Shown here: positions 26,930 through 37,650 of the stretch, piece by piece
Layout: every line of letters begins with the position of its first letter
How positions within the stretch are numbered: position 1 is the first letter of the stretch
Source: Pseudoalteromonas sp. UG3-2
GTDB lineage: Bacteria > Pseudomonadota > Gammaproteobacteria > Enterobacterales > Alteromonadaceae
Assembly (NCBI RefSeq): GCF_037120705.1
Contig: NZ_JAWLJU010000002.1
Location: 3,012,001 to 3,076,000, forward strand
Length of the DNA stretch: 64,000 nt
Direction: 5' to 3'
Made by a program: the position numbers and the translations under genes
Notes under the pieces: generated by a model
The model's database searches: none
What the model saw: only the letters and a program-made list of their open reading frames with translations
What the model was told of the DNA's origin: nothing

Positions 26930-28321
26930 TTAGTTTTTTGAGGTTTCGATTACAGCTGTTTCAGGTGCAGGTAAGAGTGCGCCGTTTTCTTCTAACCAAA
27001 CTAACGCATCGTAGTATCGACGAATGTTATCCACATAGGTCACCGCAACATCGCCACGGGCATATCCGTATCTTGTACTACGATAGTAACGCTTTTTAGT
27101 AAGCAGCGGAAGTCGTTTTTTCACGTCCGCCCAGCTGTTCGGATTGCCACCTTGTTGCGCTGTGATCGCACGAGCATCACGGACATGTCCCCAGCCAACA
27201 TTATAAGACGCTAATGCAAACCAAGTGCTGTCAGGTTGAGCGATATCTTCTGGCATACGGTCAAATAGAATGCGCAAATATTTCGCGCCGCCCGCGATAT
27301 TTTGTTCTGCATGTAAGCGGTTGGTGACACCCACGCGTTTTGCCGTTGGCTGTGTCAGCATCATAATCCCGCGCACCCCCGTTGGCGATTTTGCTCGTGG
27401 GTCCCACATGGATTCTTGATAACTCACCGCTGCCAATAAGCGCCAATCAATATTTTGCGCTTTGGAATAAGACTTAAACCATTTTAGGTATTTCGGCAAA
27501 GTATCATGAACCGCTTCAACAAAAGCTAAAGTATTGACATAGTTAAATTCTTCGATATGACCGAAGTATTTTTCTTCTAAGGTAGCGAGAAATTTATTGT
27601 TTTGCATTTTGGCGAAAAACGCCGGTAAAAGGGCGTACAGAGAATCGTCTTTTTCACTGCGCATCATCCAGGCCACATGCTCATTTTTAGTCACGGAAAA
27701 TGCAATGCTCACGGTGGGGTGATAGCGACGGAATAGCGCCAATGAGTGGGAGTCGGTGATAGTGTAATCGAGGTCGCCATCAATGATCCCTTGCAGTAAT
27801 TCTTCTTCGCCTTTATCCGATACCACTTGCCAAGTTAAATGGGGGTGCTGTTGCTTCGCTTCTTGCAAAGCAATGACGTGGTTACTGTGTGCTAATACCG
27901 TAATCGGCGCATCGATATCAGCAAAATCTCTAGGCCATTCACGCCCTTGTTTATACACCAGCTTTTGGCTGATCATGCGGTAAGTGGGGCCAAAGCGGTA
28001 ATCCTTAGTGCGACTCGGGTGGAAACTTATCCCTGAAGCGACAATATCCAGATCGCCAGCATCCAGCCGGGCAAACATTTCATCTAAGCTAAAATAAGGC
28101 ACCATGTGCAGCTCTACGCCGAGCTCTGCTGCAAACTCGCTGGCCAGCTCATACTCAAATCCTTGTTCGCCGATTGGGCCTTGATAATAATTACCTGGGC
28201 CGGCCAACGTACCAACGCGAAGCTCGTTGTTTTGTTTCACTTGTTGTAATTGGTTTAATGGCGCTTTGTCGCACCCCAATAGGCCGATAACGACGAAGCT
28301 GACCAAGAAAATTCTTAGCAT
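26930..28321 (-). CDS. mltF: Membrane-bound lytic murein transglycosylase F
   Basis: An outer-membrane-anchored lytic transglycosylase that cleaves peptidoglycan to 1,6-anhydro products. The 463 residues have a lipoprotein signal (LLGC, Cys about residue 17), a periplasmic solute-binding (SBP_bac_3-like) domain (about 35-265), and a C-terminal SLT domain with the catalytic Glu in SYQESMWDPRAKSPTGVRGIM. The ATG at 28321 has AAGAG at suitable distance, so an in-frame GTG at 28330 is less likely. It is divergent from purL, as in E. coli. Confidence 0.96.
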   Translation of the reverse strand: MLRIFLVSFVVIGLLGCDKAPLNQLQQVKQNNELRVGTLAGPGNYYQGPIGEQGFEYELASEFAAELGVELHMVPYFSLDEMFARLDAGDLDIVASGISFHPSRTKDYRFGPTYRMISQKLVYKQGREWPRDFADIDAPITVLAHSNHVIALQEAKQQHPHLTWQVVSDKGEEELLQGIIDGDLDYTITDSHSLALFRRYHPTVSIAFSVTKNEHVAWMMRSEKDDSLYALLPAFFAKMQNNKFLATLEEKYFGHIEEFNYVNTLAFVEAVHDTLPKYLKWFKSYSKAQNIDWRLLAAVSYQESMWDPRAKSPTGVRGIMMLTQPTAKRVGVTNRLHAEQNIAGGAKYLRILFDRMPEDIAQPDSTWFALASYNVGWGHVRDARAITAQQGGNPNSWADVKKRLPLLTKKRYYRSTRYGYARGDVAVTYVDNIRRYYDALVWLEENGALLPAPETAVIETSKN

Positions 28322-28453
28322 GTAGTTCACTCTTATTTGCGCCTAACCCCAACTTACCCTAGCAATAACATAATTGCAAAACCCGAAACTTGGCTAAAAT
28401 CATCGAGCTGGATTGCGATTTCGATGATATTTTCGAGTTTTGACAAATTAGTG

Positions 28454-28482
28454 TTAAATCCGCGCGCTATTTCCACTATAAT
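28454..28482 (+). promoter_or_regulatory. Candidate purL promoter
   Basis: A perfect TATAAT (28477-28482) about 36 bp upstream of the ATG, with a weak TTAAAT 17 bp before it. Upstream, ATCATCGA (28399-28406) and TCGATGAT (28421-28428) form an inverted repeat of unknown role. No PurR-like palindrome is seen. Confidence 0.55.
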
Positions 28483-28518
28483 GTGCGCCCAAAGATATCG
28501 TTCAATCCTTAACCCCGG

Positions 28519-31500
28519 ATGAAAATACCTATGCTAATCCTACGTGGTGCGCCTGCACTTTCTGATTTCAAAGTCCAAAAGATCCTTAAAACCTGCGCGG
28601 CAGCTGATTTACCTGTCTCTGGCGTGTATGCCGAGTATATGCACTTTGCCGATGTGTCGGCGGCACTTTCTGAGACTGAACTGACTAAGTTAAATAGCCT
28701 ATTAAAATATGGCCCAACCATCGCTGAGCATGAACCTGAGGGACAACTCATACTTGTCACTCCCCGTTTAGGCACCATTTCTCCATGGGCTTCTAAAGCC
28801 ACAGACATTGCTAATAACTGTGGTCTAGATAAAGTTGAACGGGTAGAGCGTGGCATTGCCTATTATGTTGAGGGTGAGTTAAGTGCATCTCAACTGGAAG
28901 CCGTGGCGAAGTTACTGCATGACCGTATGACTGAGTCTGTGCATGGCAAACTTGAAGATGCTGCGGGTTTGTTTCGTCATGAAACACCGCGGGCTATGTC
29001 ATCGGTTGATATTTTGTCTGGTGGTCGCGAAGCACTGGCGCTGGCCAACATTGAGCAAGGCTTTGCTTTAGCCGATGATGAAATTGACTACCTGGTTGAA
29101 AGCTTTGAAAAGCTAGGTCGTAACCCCAACGACATCGAATTATTTATGTTTGCCCAAGCAAACTCTGAGCATTGTCGTCACAAAATCTTCAATGCCGATT
29201 GGACCATTGATGGGGTGAAGCAGCCTAAATCACTGTTTAAGATGATTAAAAACACCTACGAAAGCAACAGTGACAATGTCTTATCTGCCTATAAAGATAA
29301 TGCTGCGGTGATGACAGGATCGAAAGCAGGGCGTTTTTTCCCCAATAAAGAAGGTGAATACACCTACCACGAGGAAGATATCCACATTCTAATGAAAGTG
29401 GAAACTCACAACCACCCAACTGCGATTGCGCCATTCTCTGGTGCCTCTACCGGTTCTGGTGGTGAAATTCGTGATGAAGGTGCAACCGGCCGTGGCTCTA
29501 AGCCGAAAGCGGGGTTAGTTGGTTTTACTGTATCAAACCTACGTATTCCTGGCTTTGAGCAGCCATGGGAAAGCGACTTTGGCAAGCCTGGGCGTATCGT
29601 TAATGCCCTAGATATCATGCTGGAAGGCCCGCTCGGTGGTGCTGCATTTAACAACGAATTTGGTCGTCCAAACCTACTTGGTTATTTCCGTACCTATGAA
29701 GAGCAAGTAGATAGTCACAACGGCCTAGAAGTTCGCGGTTATCATAAGCCGATTATGATCGCTGGTGGTTTAGGCAATATTCGTGAAGATCACGTGCAAA
29801 AAGGCTCCATTCCAGTGGGCGCGAAACTGATTGCCTTAGGCGGTCCGGCAATGAACATTGGACTTGGCGGTGGCGCGGCATCATCAATGGCTTCGGGGCA
29901 GTCAAATGAAGACCTGGATTTTGCTTCAGTACAACGCGAAAACCCAGAAATGGAACGTCGTTGCCAAGAAGTCATCGATAAATGTTGGCAGCTAGGTGAT
30001 GATAACCCTATTGCCTTTATCCATGATGTCGGTGCTGGTGGTTTGTCTAATGCTTTCCCTGAACTGGTGGATGACGGTGGCCGTGGTGGTAACTTTGAGC
30101 TGCGTAATATTCCGAATGACGAGCCAGGCATGGCCCCTCATGAGATCTGGTGTAACGAATCACAAGAACGCTATGTGCTAGCCGTTGCAGCAGAAGACTT
30201 TGCTCGTTTCGAGGCAATTTGTAAACGTGAACGCGCACAATACGCCGTTATTGGTGAAGCCACAGAAGATCGTCACTTAAGAGTGTCGGATAATCACTTT
30301 GAAAACAACCCAGTCGATTTACCATTGGATGTGTTGCTCGGTAAGCCACCAAAAATGCACCGGGATGTGAGTTCAAAGCGTGCCACTGGAAAGGCGCTGA
30401 CTACCAGCGAAATTAAAGTGGAAGAAGCGGCAAAACGACTATTGCGTTTACCTGCGATTGCTGAAAAAACCTTCCTTATCACCATTGGCGATAGAAGTGT
30501 TACCGGTTTGGTTGCCCGCGACCAAATGGTTGGTCCTTGGCAGGTGCCAGTGGCAAACTGTGCCGTGACTGCCGCCACTTACGATACCTATCATGGTGAA
30601 GCGATGTCGATGGGCGAACGCACCCCAGCGGCACTATTAAACTACGGTGCCTCGGCACGTTTGGCTGTGGCTGAAGCACTTACCAATATCGCTGGCGCGA
30701 ACATTGGTAGTTTGAATAACATTAAGTTGTCGGCGAACTGGATGGCCGCTGCGGGTCACCCAGGTGAAGATGCCGGTCTTTACGAAGCCGTTAAAGCCGT
30801 AGGTGAAGAGTTATGTCCTGCATTAGGCTTAACCATTCCTGTGGGTAAAGACTCTATGTCGATGAAAACCCAGTGGCAAGAAAATGGCGAAGACAAGTCT
30901 GTCACTGCGCCTTTATCTTTGATCATTACTGCCTTTGGCCGTGTGGAAGATGTTCGTAAGACAGTGACACCGCAGCTGCGCAGCGACAAAGGCGAAACCA
31001 GTTTAGTGTTACTTGACCTCGGAGCCGGTCAAAATCGTCTAGGTGCTTCAAGCTTAGCCCAAGTATACAAGCAACTAGGTGATAAAACCCCAGACGTAGA
31101 TAGCCCTGAACTATTAAAGGGTTTCTATAACGCCATGCAGACGCTGGTGGAGTCGGGTAAGGTGATTGCTTATCATGACCGCTCTGACGGTGGTCTATTT
31201 ACTACGGCAGCAGAGATGGCGTTTGCAGGTCACACCGGCGTGACAATTGAGTTAGACTCACTGTCAGGTTCGGATTTGGAAGTGTTATTCAATGAAGAGC
31301 TAGGTGGCGTTCTGCAAGTAAGCAACGACGACCTTGAAGCAGTTGAAGCCGTCTTTGCTGAGCACGGTATTGCAAACATAGCACACCGCATTGGTACCCT
31401 TAACAACGAAGATAAAATTATCTTCAATCGTAATGGCAACACGGTACTTGCGAATAGCCGCACTGAGCTGCGTACGATTTGGGCTGAAACGACTTACCAA

Positions 31501-32415
31501 ATGCAGGCGCTGCGCGATAACCCAGATTGTGCTAAGCAAGAGTTTGATGCCAAGTTTGATGAAAAAGATCCTGGTCTAAACGTTGATTTGAGCTTTGATA
31601 TCAACCAAGACATCGCTGCGCCATACATTGCCAAAGGGGTTAAGCCTCAGGTGGCTATTTTACGTGAGCAAGGGGTGAACTCTCACCTAGAAATGGCTGC
31701 GGCGTTTAACCGCGCTGGTTTTGCTGCCATTGATGTGCATATGAGTGACATCCTAGAAGGGCGTTTAACACTAGAGCAGTTCAAGGGCCTTGTTGCCTGT
31801 GGTGGCTTCTCCTATGGTGACGTATTAGGTGCCGGTGAAGGCTGGGCTAAGTCAGTGCTGTTCCACGACCAAGCTCGTCAGCAGTTCCAAGGCTTCTTTG
31901 AGCGCCAAGACACCTTCAGCTTAGGTGTTTGTAATGGCTGCCAGATGCTTTCGACCTTGAAAGAACTGATCCCGGGTACCGAGCATTGGCCACGTTTTGT
32001 TACCAATAAGTCAGAACGTTTCGAAGCTCGCTTTAGCTTAGTAGAAGTACAGCAAAGCCCTTCTATTTTCTTTGAAGGAATGGCAGGCTCACGGATGCCG
32101 ATTGCGGTTTCACATGGTGAAGGTCATGCTGAATTTAGCAGTGAAGCGGCAGTACAAAATGCCCTGAACTCAGGTGCCGTGGCGGTTAAGTTTGTCGATA
32201 ACTACGGTAATCCGACAACCCAATACCCAGCCAACCCGAATGGCTCACCTGCGGGGATCACCGGTATGACTTCTACGGATGGTCGTGCAACTGTGATGAT
32301 GCCGCACCCTGAGCGAGTTTTCCGTGCTGTTGCTAACTCTTGGCACCCTGATGAGTGGCAAGAAGACAGCCCATGGATGCGTATGTTCCGCAATGCTCGC
32401 AAGCTAGTCGGATAA
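28519..32415 (+). CDS. purL: Phosphoribosylformylglycinamidine synthase (large single-chain PurL)
   Basis: Converts FGAR, glutamine and ATP to FGAM in de novo purine synthesis. The 1298 residues form the long gammaproteobacterial type: an N-terminal PurS-like region, two AIR-synthase halves ([11 protein letters not shown] near residue 215; [22 protein letters not shown]), and a C-terminal glutamine amidotransferase (about 1040-1298) with Cys in LGVCNGCQM and a His/Glu pair in MPHPERV. The start is the ATG at 28519. A second ATG four codons later (28531) fits E. coli numbering equally well. A strong terminator follows. Confidence 0.98.
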   Translation: MKIPMLILRGAPALSDFKVQKILKTCAAADLPVSGVYAEYMHFADVSAALSETELTKLNSLLKYGPTIAEHEPEGQLILVTPRLGTISPWASKATDIANNCGLDKVERVERGIAYYVEGELSASQLEAVAKLLHDRMTESVHGKLEDAAGLFRHETPRAMSSVDILSGGREALALANIEQGFALADDEIDYLVESFEKLGRNPNDIELFMFAQANSEHCRHKIFNADWTIDGVKQPKSLFKMIKNTYESNSDNVLSAYKDNAAVMTGSKAGRFFPNKEGEYTYHEEDIHILMKVETHNHPTAIAPFSGASTGSGGEIRDEGATGRGSKPKAGLVGFTVSNLRIPGFEQPWESDFGKPGRIVNALDIMLEGPLGGAAFNNEFGRPNLLGYFRTYEEQVDSHNGLEVRGYHKPIMIAGGLGNIREDHVQKGSIPVGAKLIALGGPAMNIGLGGGAASSMASGQSNEDLDFASVQRENPEMERRCQEVIDKCWQLGDDNPIAFIHDVGAGGLSNAFPELVDDGGRGGNFELRNIPNDEPGMAPHEIWCNESQERYVLAVAAEDFARFEAICKRERAQYAVIGEATEDRHLRVSDNHFENNPVDLPLDVLLGKPPKMHRDVSSKRATGKALTTSEIKVEEAAKRLLRLPAIAEKTFLITIGDRSVTGLVARDQMVGPWQVPVANCAVTAATYDTYHGEAMSMGERTPAALLNYGASARLAVAEALTNIAGANIGSLNNIKLSANWMAAAGHPGEDAGLYEAVKAVGEELCPALGLTIPVGKDSMSMKTQWQENGEDKSVTAPLSLIITAFGRVEDVRKTVTPQLRSDKGETSLVLLDLGAGQNRLGASSLAQVYKQLGDKTPDVDSPELLKGFYNAMQTLVESGKVIAYHDRSDGGLFTTAAEMAFAGHTGVTIELDSLSGSDLEVLFNEELGGVLQVSNDDLEAVEAVFAEHGIANIAHRIGTLNNEDKIIFNRNGNTVLANSRTELRTIWAETTYQMQALRDNPDCAKQEFDAKFDEKDPGLNVDLSFDINQDIAAPYIAKGVKPQVAILREQGVNSHLEMAAAFNRAGFAAIDVHMSDILEGRLTLEQFKGLVACGGFSYGDVLGAGEGWAKSVLFHDQARQQFQGFFERQDTFSLGVCNGCQMLSTLKELIPGTEHWPRFVTNKSERFEARFSLVEVQQSPSIFFEGMAGSRMPIAVSHGEGHAEFSSEAAVQNALNSGAVAVKFVDNYGNPTTQYPANPNGSPAGITGMTSTDGRATVMMPHPERVFRAVANSWHPDEWQEDSPWMRMFRNARKLVG

Positions 32416-32442
32416 CATAAGCGTAATTACTAAAGCTTTGAG

Positions 32443-32470
32443 AGGCCACCTAACACTAGGTGGCCTTTTT
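32443..32470 (+). terminator. purL terminator
   Basis: AGGCCACCTA-ACAC-TAGGTGGCCT followed by a T-run, 28 bp after the stop. Confidence 0.93.
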
Positions 32471-32529
32471 GTTGCTGGCGGCTCAGTGATGCAAGTTGTT
32501 GGGTCATCAGGTACACTGAGGAGGGAAAC

Positions 32530-32590
32530 ATACCAATCCGCATTAATACTTACTTCCGCACATGGCTCACTTCATTAAGCGCATTGGTAT
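32530..32590. repeat. 61-bp short relative of the 161-bp repeat
   Basis: Carries the same first 22 bases (ATACCAATCCGCATTAATAC...) and the same end (TTAAGCGCATTGGTAT) as the 161-bp copies, but the middle ~100 bp is missing. It therefore looks like an internal-deletion derivative. It sits just upstream of the ydbH ribosome binding site, so it lies in that operon's leader or promoter. Confidence 0.75.
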
Positions 32591-32610
32591 AACGACGGAG
32601 AAAGGATAAT

Positions 32611-35169
32611 ATGAAAAAGTGGCTCGGTGCCTTATTGACTGTGCTGGTGTTGATGTTCATTGTATACATTGCACGAGTGCCGCTGACAATCGCGGTTGTG
32701 GAGCGCCTGTTTGCCAAGGATGACCTTGAAATGACTTGCCTAGATTGGCATATAAGTGACATCGACAGCATCACTGCCCCTGAAGTGTGCATTACAAGCC
32801 CTCAAGTATCAGCACGGCTGTCTGATGTAAAATTGTCTTGGCAAGCCATCGACATCGAAGCCATGACGCTGGCTATTAAATCAGCTAATAATTCAGCCGC
32901 CACACCTCACCAAGCGCTATCATTACCGTTTGATATGACCCGGCCGCTGCTATCTATAAATTCACTCAGTGTTACCGCAGAACCATTGCCTGCGTCAATT
33001 ACTGTGGCAGTCGAGGAAGTCGCAGCGAATCAATTTCGCTTGCAGGGCGATGTGCATGCAGAAATCACACTCAGCACCAACGCCATTGACGCCAAGATAG
33101 ATCTCAGTAGTGAAGCGATTCAAAAGCAGTTGCCAAGTGCCATTAGCCAATTAAGTGGTCAGTTAAACACGACTTATCGTGACGCCCAGCTAGTGGCCAA
33201 AGTTACGCCTACTATTTATGCCCAGTTGGCATTACCTCATTGTCGTATTAATGCGTTTTATCAAGGGCAAATTAGCGCTCAATATCACCTTAAACAACAG
33301 CGCGGGGAAGTAAGTTGGCAAGCGCCCATTGAATTAAGCCCTCAAAATAACTGCAGTAATGAACTTGCTTCGTTAGGTGATGTAAGTGGGGGTTTTCAAC
33401 TTACCGCCGCTCAGGGACTCAGTATCGAGAAACAGTTGCTAACGGCACCCTTGCTAGAGCTGCAAAGTGAAACCGGAGGTTTTCAGTTAAAGGCAAAGAG
33501 CTGCGCTGTTGACCTAGGTACTGCCTCAGTCAGCAGTGAGGTGATGCTAGAGCTGCAAAGTAGCCAGCTAGGTGCACACCAGGTGTCGGCGCAGCTTAAG
33601 TGGCAAGCCAATGGCCTTGAGGTGCAAGGGGATTGGCATTATCAGCAGGATAAGCTGCGCTTGGCCAAGCAATTTAATGCCACAGAGGTAGCGGCCCATA
33701 GTCAATTTAGTGTGCAAGGCGATCCGCGCAAGCGATTAACGCTGGAGGCTGACACTCAACTCTCCTCGCAAAAAATGGCGCTGGCAGGCAAAGTAGCAAA
33801 AGAGCTATCGACGACGCTGTCGTTGAATACTGAGGTTGATATCGCTCGTGTAGGTAATGGTCTGAGGTTACACCGTGTACTGCCCGAGGGGATCCATTTT
33901 AAAGCTGAAATTGACTCACAAGCTTCAGCGCTGATGACTCCTGATATCAATGCTGACGACAATACTATCAACGCGAGCTTAACCCTGGCTCCAAACCAAG
34001 ACTTTATCATCGATTTAGCCCTTGGCAGTGAGCATATCGATTGGCAAAACACACAAGTGAAGGGGCTACAACAGCAACTGCATTGGAGTGGCAATTTAGC
34101 CCCAGGAGAAATTTTCTCATCGTTTACTGGCAATACTGAGATTGCTGCAATTAACCAATCTGACATCACGCTCAAACGCATTGCGATAGCAACAACTGGC
34201 AAGCAAAATCGTGGCGTGGTGGCCGAGCATGCCGTCACCATAGATGGCATCGAACTTTGGCTAGAGCAGCAGTATTCCTCTTCACAGCACTTAGTAAAGT
34301 TGCAGCTACCGCTGCAGTCCTTAACTAAACTGCAGCCCTACATCACACCCAGGTTACCTGATGCGCAAGTGACTAAAGGCGAATTTTCATTACAGTTGCA
34401 GGGAGATTTGCATGTTGGTGTGTTTGACTTTAATGCCAATGTTCAAGGGGCCGAAATATTAGCCAATGAGCAGTTACTGCGTGATGGCCAGCTTAACAGC
34501 CAAGGCCGGTTTAGTTCAGCGGCTATTCAACTGCAGCCTAGCACACTGAATATTGCTGAAATCAGAAGTGGAGTGGTGTTGGAAAACATTCACGCAGAAT
34601 TGAGCAGTGAAAACAACCAGCCAAGGCTACGAAATATTGGTGCTGACATATTTGCCGGTACGCTAAACATTGATGAGCTTAAGTTGTCAGAGCAGCCACA
34701 GCGCTTTAATGTTACGCTCGACAAGCTTAGCTTAGGCTTACTGGCCGAGGCTGGCCGAGATGCTGGTGTCGATCTGCAAGGATTGATTTCGGGAGAGCTG
34801 GCTGTGCAGGCATCCGATGCTGGAATAGAAATAACCGCAGGCGAGGTTCGCAACGTTGGTGAGGGCTTACTAAAAGTGCAAGAAAATGCCTCGATTAATG
34901 CTCTGAAACAACAGCAACCGAGTTTAAAAACCGTAATTACTGTTCTGGATGAACTCACTATAGAGCAGTTAAACAGTGGCGTGACCTTAGGGGCAGATGG
35001 TTGGCTCGACTTAGATGTCAAAATTGCTGGCATTAATAAACGCCAACAACAACCGGTCAACTTCAACTATACACACTCTGAAAATGTGTTTACCTTATTA
35101 CGAGCCTTACGGCTAAGTGACGAAATCACTCGCGAAGTAGAAAAGGCGCTAAATAAAGAGGAGCGTTAG
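32611..35169 (+). CDS. ydbH: YdbH family intermembrane (AsmA-like) protein
   Basis: An 852-residue protein with an N-terminal membrane anchor (about 5-25) and a long periplasmic beta-rich region. The C-terminal part (about 600-850) matches the YdbH family. In E. coli, YdbH is a TamB/YhdP-type protein that spans the periplasm and, with YnbE at the outer membrane, supports lipid transport to the outer membrane. The start has GGAG plus AAGGA upstream. ynbE and ydbL follow at 4 and 10 bp, an intact three-gene operon. The low identity usual in this family means the call rests partly on the operon. Confidence 0.88.
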   Translation: MKKWLGALLTVLVLMFIVYIARVPLTIAVVERLFAKDDLEMTCLDWHISDIDSITAPEVCITSPQVSARLSDVKLSWQAIDIEAMTLAIKSANNSAATPHQALSLPFDMTRPLLSINSLSVTAEPLPASITVAVEEVAANQFRLQGDVHAEITLSTNAIDAKIDLSSEAIQKQLPSAISQLSGQLNTTYRDAQLVAKVTPTIYAQLALPHCRINAFYQGQISAQYHLKQQRGEVSWQAPIELSPQNNCSNELASLGDVSGGFQLTAAQGLSIEKQLLTAPLLELQSETGGFQLKAKSCAVDLGTASVSSEVMLELQSSQLGAHQVSAQLKWQANGLEVQGDWHYQQDKLRLAKQFNATEVAAHSQFSVQGDPRKRLTLEADTQLSSQKMALAGKVAKELSTTLSLNTEVDIARVGNGLRLHRVLPEGIHFKAEIDSQASALMTPDINADDNTINASLTLAPNQDFIIDLALGSEHIDWQNTQVKGLQQQLHWSGNLAPGEIFSSFTGNTEIAAINQSDITLKRIAIATTGKQNRGVVAEHAVTIDGIELWLEQQYSSSQHLVKLQLPLQSLTKLQPYITPRLPDAQVTKGEFSLQLQGDLHVGVFDFNANVQGAEILANEQLLRDGQLNSQGRFSSAAIQLQPSTLNIAEIRSGVVLENIHAELSSENNQPRLRNIGADIFAGTLNIDELKLSEQPQRFNVTLDKLSLGLLAEAGRDAGVDLQGLISGELAVQASDAGIEITAGEVRNVGEGLLKVQENASINALKQQQPSLKTVITVLDELTIEQLNSGVTLGADGWLDLDVKIAGINKRQQQPVNFNYTHSENVFTLLRALRLSDEITREVEKALNKEER

Positions 35170-35172
35170 ACG

Positions 35173-35352
35173 ATGAAATGGATGCTGATAATAACGGCAC
35201 TGCTGATCTTCAGTGGATGCACACACAAGGTTCAGGTTGAAACCAAAGAGCCCATTACCATTAATCTCAATGTCAAAGTGGATCATGAGATCCGGGTAAA
35301 AGTGGATAAAGAGCTGGATGATCTATTCAGTGAAGAAAGTGAGTTATTCTAA
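35173..35352 (+). CDS. ynbE: YnbE-like small outer-membrane lipoprotein
   Basis: A 59-residue lipoprotein starting MKWMLIITALLIFSGC, with the lipobox Cys at residue 16. The mature part is short and charged, with alternating Val/Lys residues (INLNVKVDHEIRVKVDKELDDL) that suit a single added beta strand. E. coli YnbE interacts with YdbH and is thought to extend its groove at the outer membrane. The gene lies 4 bp after ydbH and 10 bp before ydbL. Confidence 0.9.
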   Translation: MKWMLIITALLIFSGCTHKVQVETKEPITINLNVKVDHEIRVKVDKELDDLFSEESELF

Positions 35353-35361
35353 GGAGGACTT

Positions 35362-35682
35362 ATGCAGCTTAAATCATTAATGAGTTTACTTGCTGGTGTC
35401 GCAATGAGTTTTGCGGCTTTCGCTATGTCATTAGACAGTGCCAAATCACAAGGTTTGGTGGGTGAGACGATGTCGGGTTATTTGGGCGTTGTCAAAGCCA
35501 GCCCTGAAGTGCAGCAGTTGGTTGATGAGGTCAATGCTAAACGCAAAGAAAAGTACCAGCAACTGGCTAAGCAAAATGGTATTACTTTGGCTCAGGTCGA
35601 AGCATTAGCTGCGAAAAAGGCTTACACCAAAACCCAGGCGGGCCACTACATTCAAGTGAACGGTCGCTGGGTTAAGAAATAA
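35362..35682 (+). CDS. ydbL: YdbL family (DUF1318) periplasmic protein
   Basis: A 106-residue protein with a signal peptide (about 1-21), a DUF1318 domain (AKSQGLVGETMSGYLG; NAKRKEKYQQLAKQNGI) and the conserved C-terminal GHYIQVNGRWVKK. In E. coli, YdbL acts with YdbH and YnbE, apparently controlling how YnbE multimerises. AAGGAGG lies a few bases before the ATG. It is the last gene of the operon. Confidence 0.92.
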   Translation: MQLKSLMSLLAGVAMSFAAFAMSLDSAKSQGLVGETMSGYLGVVKASPEVQQLVDEVNAKRKEKYQQLAKQNGITLAQVEALAAKKAYTKTQAGHYIQVNGRWVKK

Positions 35683-35696
35683 CACGCAGTGACTAT

Positions 35697-36239
35697 TTAA
35701 TCGCTGGGGTGGCATTGTTTTAATAAGTGCTGCCAAAAAGCTTCGCCTTTTCTGCGCGCAAGACGAATGTTGTTGTCGGGAATACTCTCAGGGTCGTCGT
35801 ACTCAGCTAACGCTTCAGCCATACTGGCTTCACGAATAAGATGCAGCGCAGGGTAGGGAGCACGATTGGTGTAGTTTGCTGGATCATTGTCATCGCTGTC
35901 GGCAAACACGTAGTCGGGATGAAAGTTGGCGATTTGGTAAGTGCCTTCAAAGCCTTGAGCAACCAGCAGCGCATTGGCTAAATCAACCAAGTCTAAAAAT
36001 TCCGCAAAGTCTTTAAAGCCTTCAGCAAAAACCACCAAGGTGGTTTCCCGTTCTGGGTTATTGTCGAGCTCGCTGCATTGTGAAAGCAGCTCTAATACGG
36101 CATCTTCATGACTGTGGGTAGCCGAAATATGATAATACACACTGTGGTTTTCTACTTCTTGCCGTGCAAATGGGCAAAAGTTATATTTTACAATAACCTG
36201 GCTTACCCAGTTGCGCATGGCTTGTTCAACTTGTTGCAT
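35697..36239 (-). CDS. DUF1415 family protein
   Basis: A 180-residue cytoplasmic protein of unknown function matching DUF1415. It has the NFCPFA motif near residue 20 (Cys-Pro), a central NFHPDYVF stretch, and TNRAPYPALHLIRE in the last third, all typical of the family. GGAG lies upstream of the ATG at 36239. It is 3 bp downstream of waaA on the same strand, so it is probably co-transcribed with it, although no link to lipopolysaccharide is known. Confidence 0.88.
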   Translation of the reverse strand: MQQVEQAMRNWVSQVIVKYNFCPFARQEVENHSVYYHISATHSHEDAVLELLSQCSELDNNPERETTLVVFAEGFKDFAEFLDLVDLANALLVAQGFEGTYQIANFHPDYVFADSDDNDPANYTNRAPYPALHLIREASMAEALAEYDDPESIPDNNIRLARRKGEAFWQHLLKQCHPSD

Positions 36240-36242
36240 GGC

Positions 36243-37532
36243 TTACTCCAAATTACCTTGTATCAGCTGTACCGTTTTGGCAATGGCACCGGTGTTTTTT
36301 TGTAGCACCTGAGCGGCATTGTTGCCAAGTTCAGCACTTTGCTCTGGGCTGCTCAAGAGTGTCATTAACTGCTCACCTAGTTGCTGTTCATTCTCTACGA
36401 TTAGAGCACCATGTTGGGCAATTAACTGTGGGTATATATGGGCAAAATTATAGGTATGGGGGCCGCTGATAATGGCTTTACTATGGGCCGCGGCTTCAAG
36501 GGGGTTATGGCCACCGCGGGGGATCAAACTGCCACCAATAAAGGCAACGTCAGCACAACCAAACAACCACTTTAATTCCCCCAGAGTATCAGCTAGCAGT
36601 ACCTCAGTGGCGGCGTTAATGTCTTGTTGGCTGCGGCGAGTAAACCTGAGCCCTTGCTCCTCTAGCAGCTCAGCAACCGCTGAAAATTGCTCTGGGTGGC
36701 GAGGGGCAATAATTAATAACGCATCCGGATGATGCTTTTGTAACGCTTGATGTGCGGCAATGACCTGTTCATGCTCACCTGGGTGAGTAGAGCCGGCAAG
36801 CCAAACTGGACGTGGCTGCAACTGCTGGCGCAACTGCTTTGCGCGTTTAACGTCATCGTCAGCCAAGCTAATATCAAACTTCACCGAGCCGGTGATAGCG
36901 AGTTTTGTTTTTGCTAAGCCAAGAGCAATAAAGCGCTCGCCATCGCTTTGATCATGGGCGGCCAATAAATCGATGTTGTCCATTAGCTGACGGCTTAAAC
37001 CTGAAAAGCGCTTATACCCTTGAAATGACTTGTGCGACAGTCGCGCATTAACAACCATAATGCGGCTATTTTGCTGCTTGGCATAGTGAAATAGATTGGG
37101 CCAAAGTTCCGTTTCCATTACGATCACGGCTTTGGGCTGCAACCGAGTTAAAAAGCGGCGCATGGCAAAGGCAAAGTCGATAGGCAAATAACACACTTGA
37201 ATATCAACATCATTAGCAAAGGCCTTATTGATCTCGGCGCGCCCGGTTGGGGTATTACAACTGATGATAATGGCTTGGTTATCTTGCTTTAATGCTTTGA
37301 TCAATGGAGTGGCTGCTAACACTTCACCTACCGAGGCACAATGGATAACAAGGCCATGCTGTGGCAGGTGACTGAGGCCAAAGCCGAGGCGCTGAGAAAA
37401 GTAACGGCGATAACCTGGGTTCTTGTTACCACGCAGTACATAGAGGTAACCCAGCAGCAGTGGAGCTAACAAAAGGAGTAATAATGAATAAAAAAAGCGC
37501 GCCATGGTTTTGCTTTGAACCTGAAAAGCCAT
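36243..37532 (-). CDS. waaA: 3-deoxy-D-manno-octulosonic acid (Kdo) transferase
   Basis: Transfers Kdo from CMP-Kdo to the lipid A precursor at the inner face of the inner membrane. The 429 residues have an N-terminal membrane segment (about 12-30), the glycosyltransferase-N domain (HCASVGEVLAATPLIK with the catalytic Glu, and ETELWPNL), and a GT-B C-terminal half with GSLIPRGGHNPLEAA. Two in-frame ATGs exist. The first (37532) has GAGG seven bases upstream, while the one at 37505 has none. With KdkA present, the enzyme may be a monofunctional Kdo transferase as in Haemophilus and Vibrio, but the sequence alone does not settle this. Confidence 0.95.
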   Translation of the reverse strand: MAFQVQSKTMARFFYSLLLLLLAPLLLGYLYVLRGNKNPGYRRYFSQRLGFGLSHLPQHGLVIHCASVGEVLAATPLIKALKQDNQAIIISCNTPTGRAEINKAFANDVDIQVCYLPIDFAFAMRRFLTRLQPKAVIVMETELWPNLFHYAKQQNSRIMVVNARLSHKSFQGYKRFSGLSRQLMDNIDLLAAHDQSDGERFIALGLAKTKLAITGSVKFDISLADDDVKRAKQLRQQLQPRPVWLAGSTHPGEHEQVIAAHQALQKHHPDALLIIAPRHPEQFSAVAELLEEQGLRFTRRSQQDINAATEVLLADTLGELKWLFGCADVAFIGGSLIPRGGHNPLEAAAHSKAIISGPHTYNFAHIYPQLIAQHGALIVENEQQLGEQLMTLLSSPEQSAELGNNAAQVLQKNTGAIAKTVQLIQGNLE

Positions 37533-37650
37533 ATTTTACCTCGAACAAGTGATAAAATGGAACCTCAAGACAATTTTACACAGTTGAAAAGGTGCCGAGC
37601 GGTCCTGTGTTTGGTAGTATCTCAGGCATAAAAAGTAATGGAATGACAAG

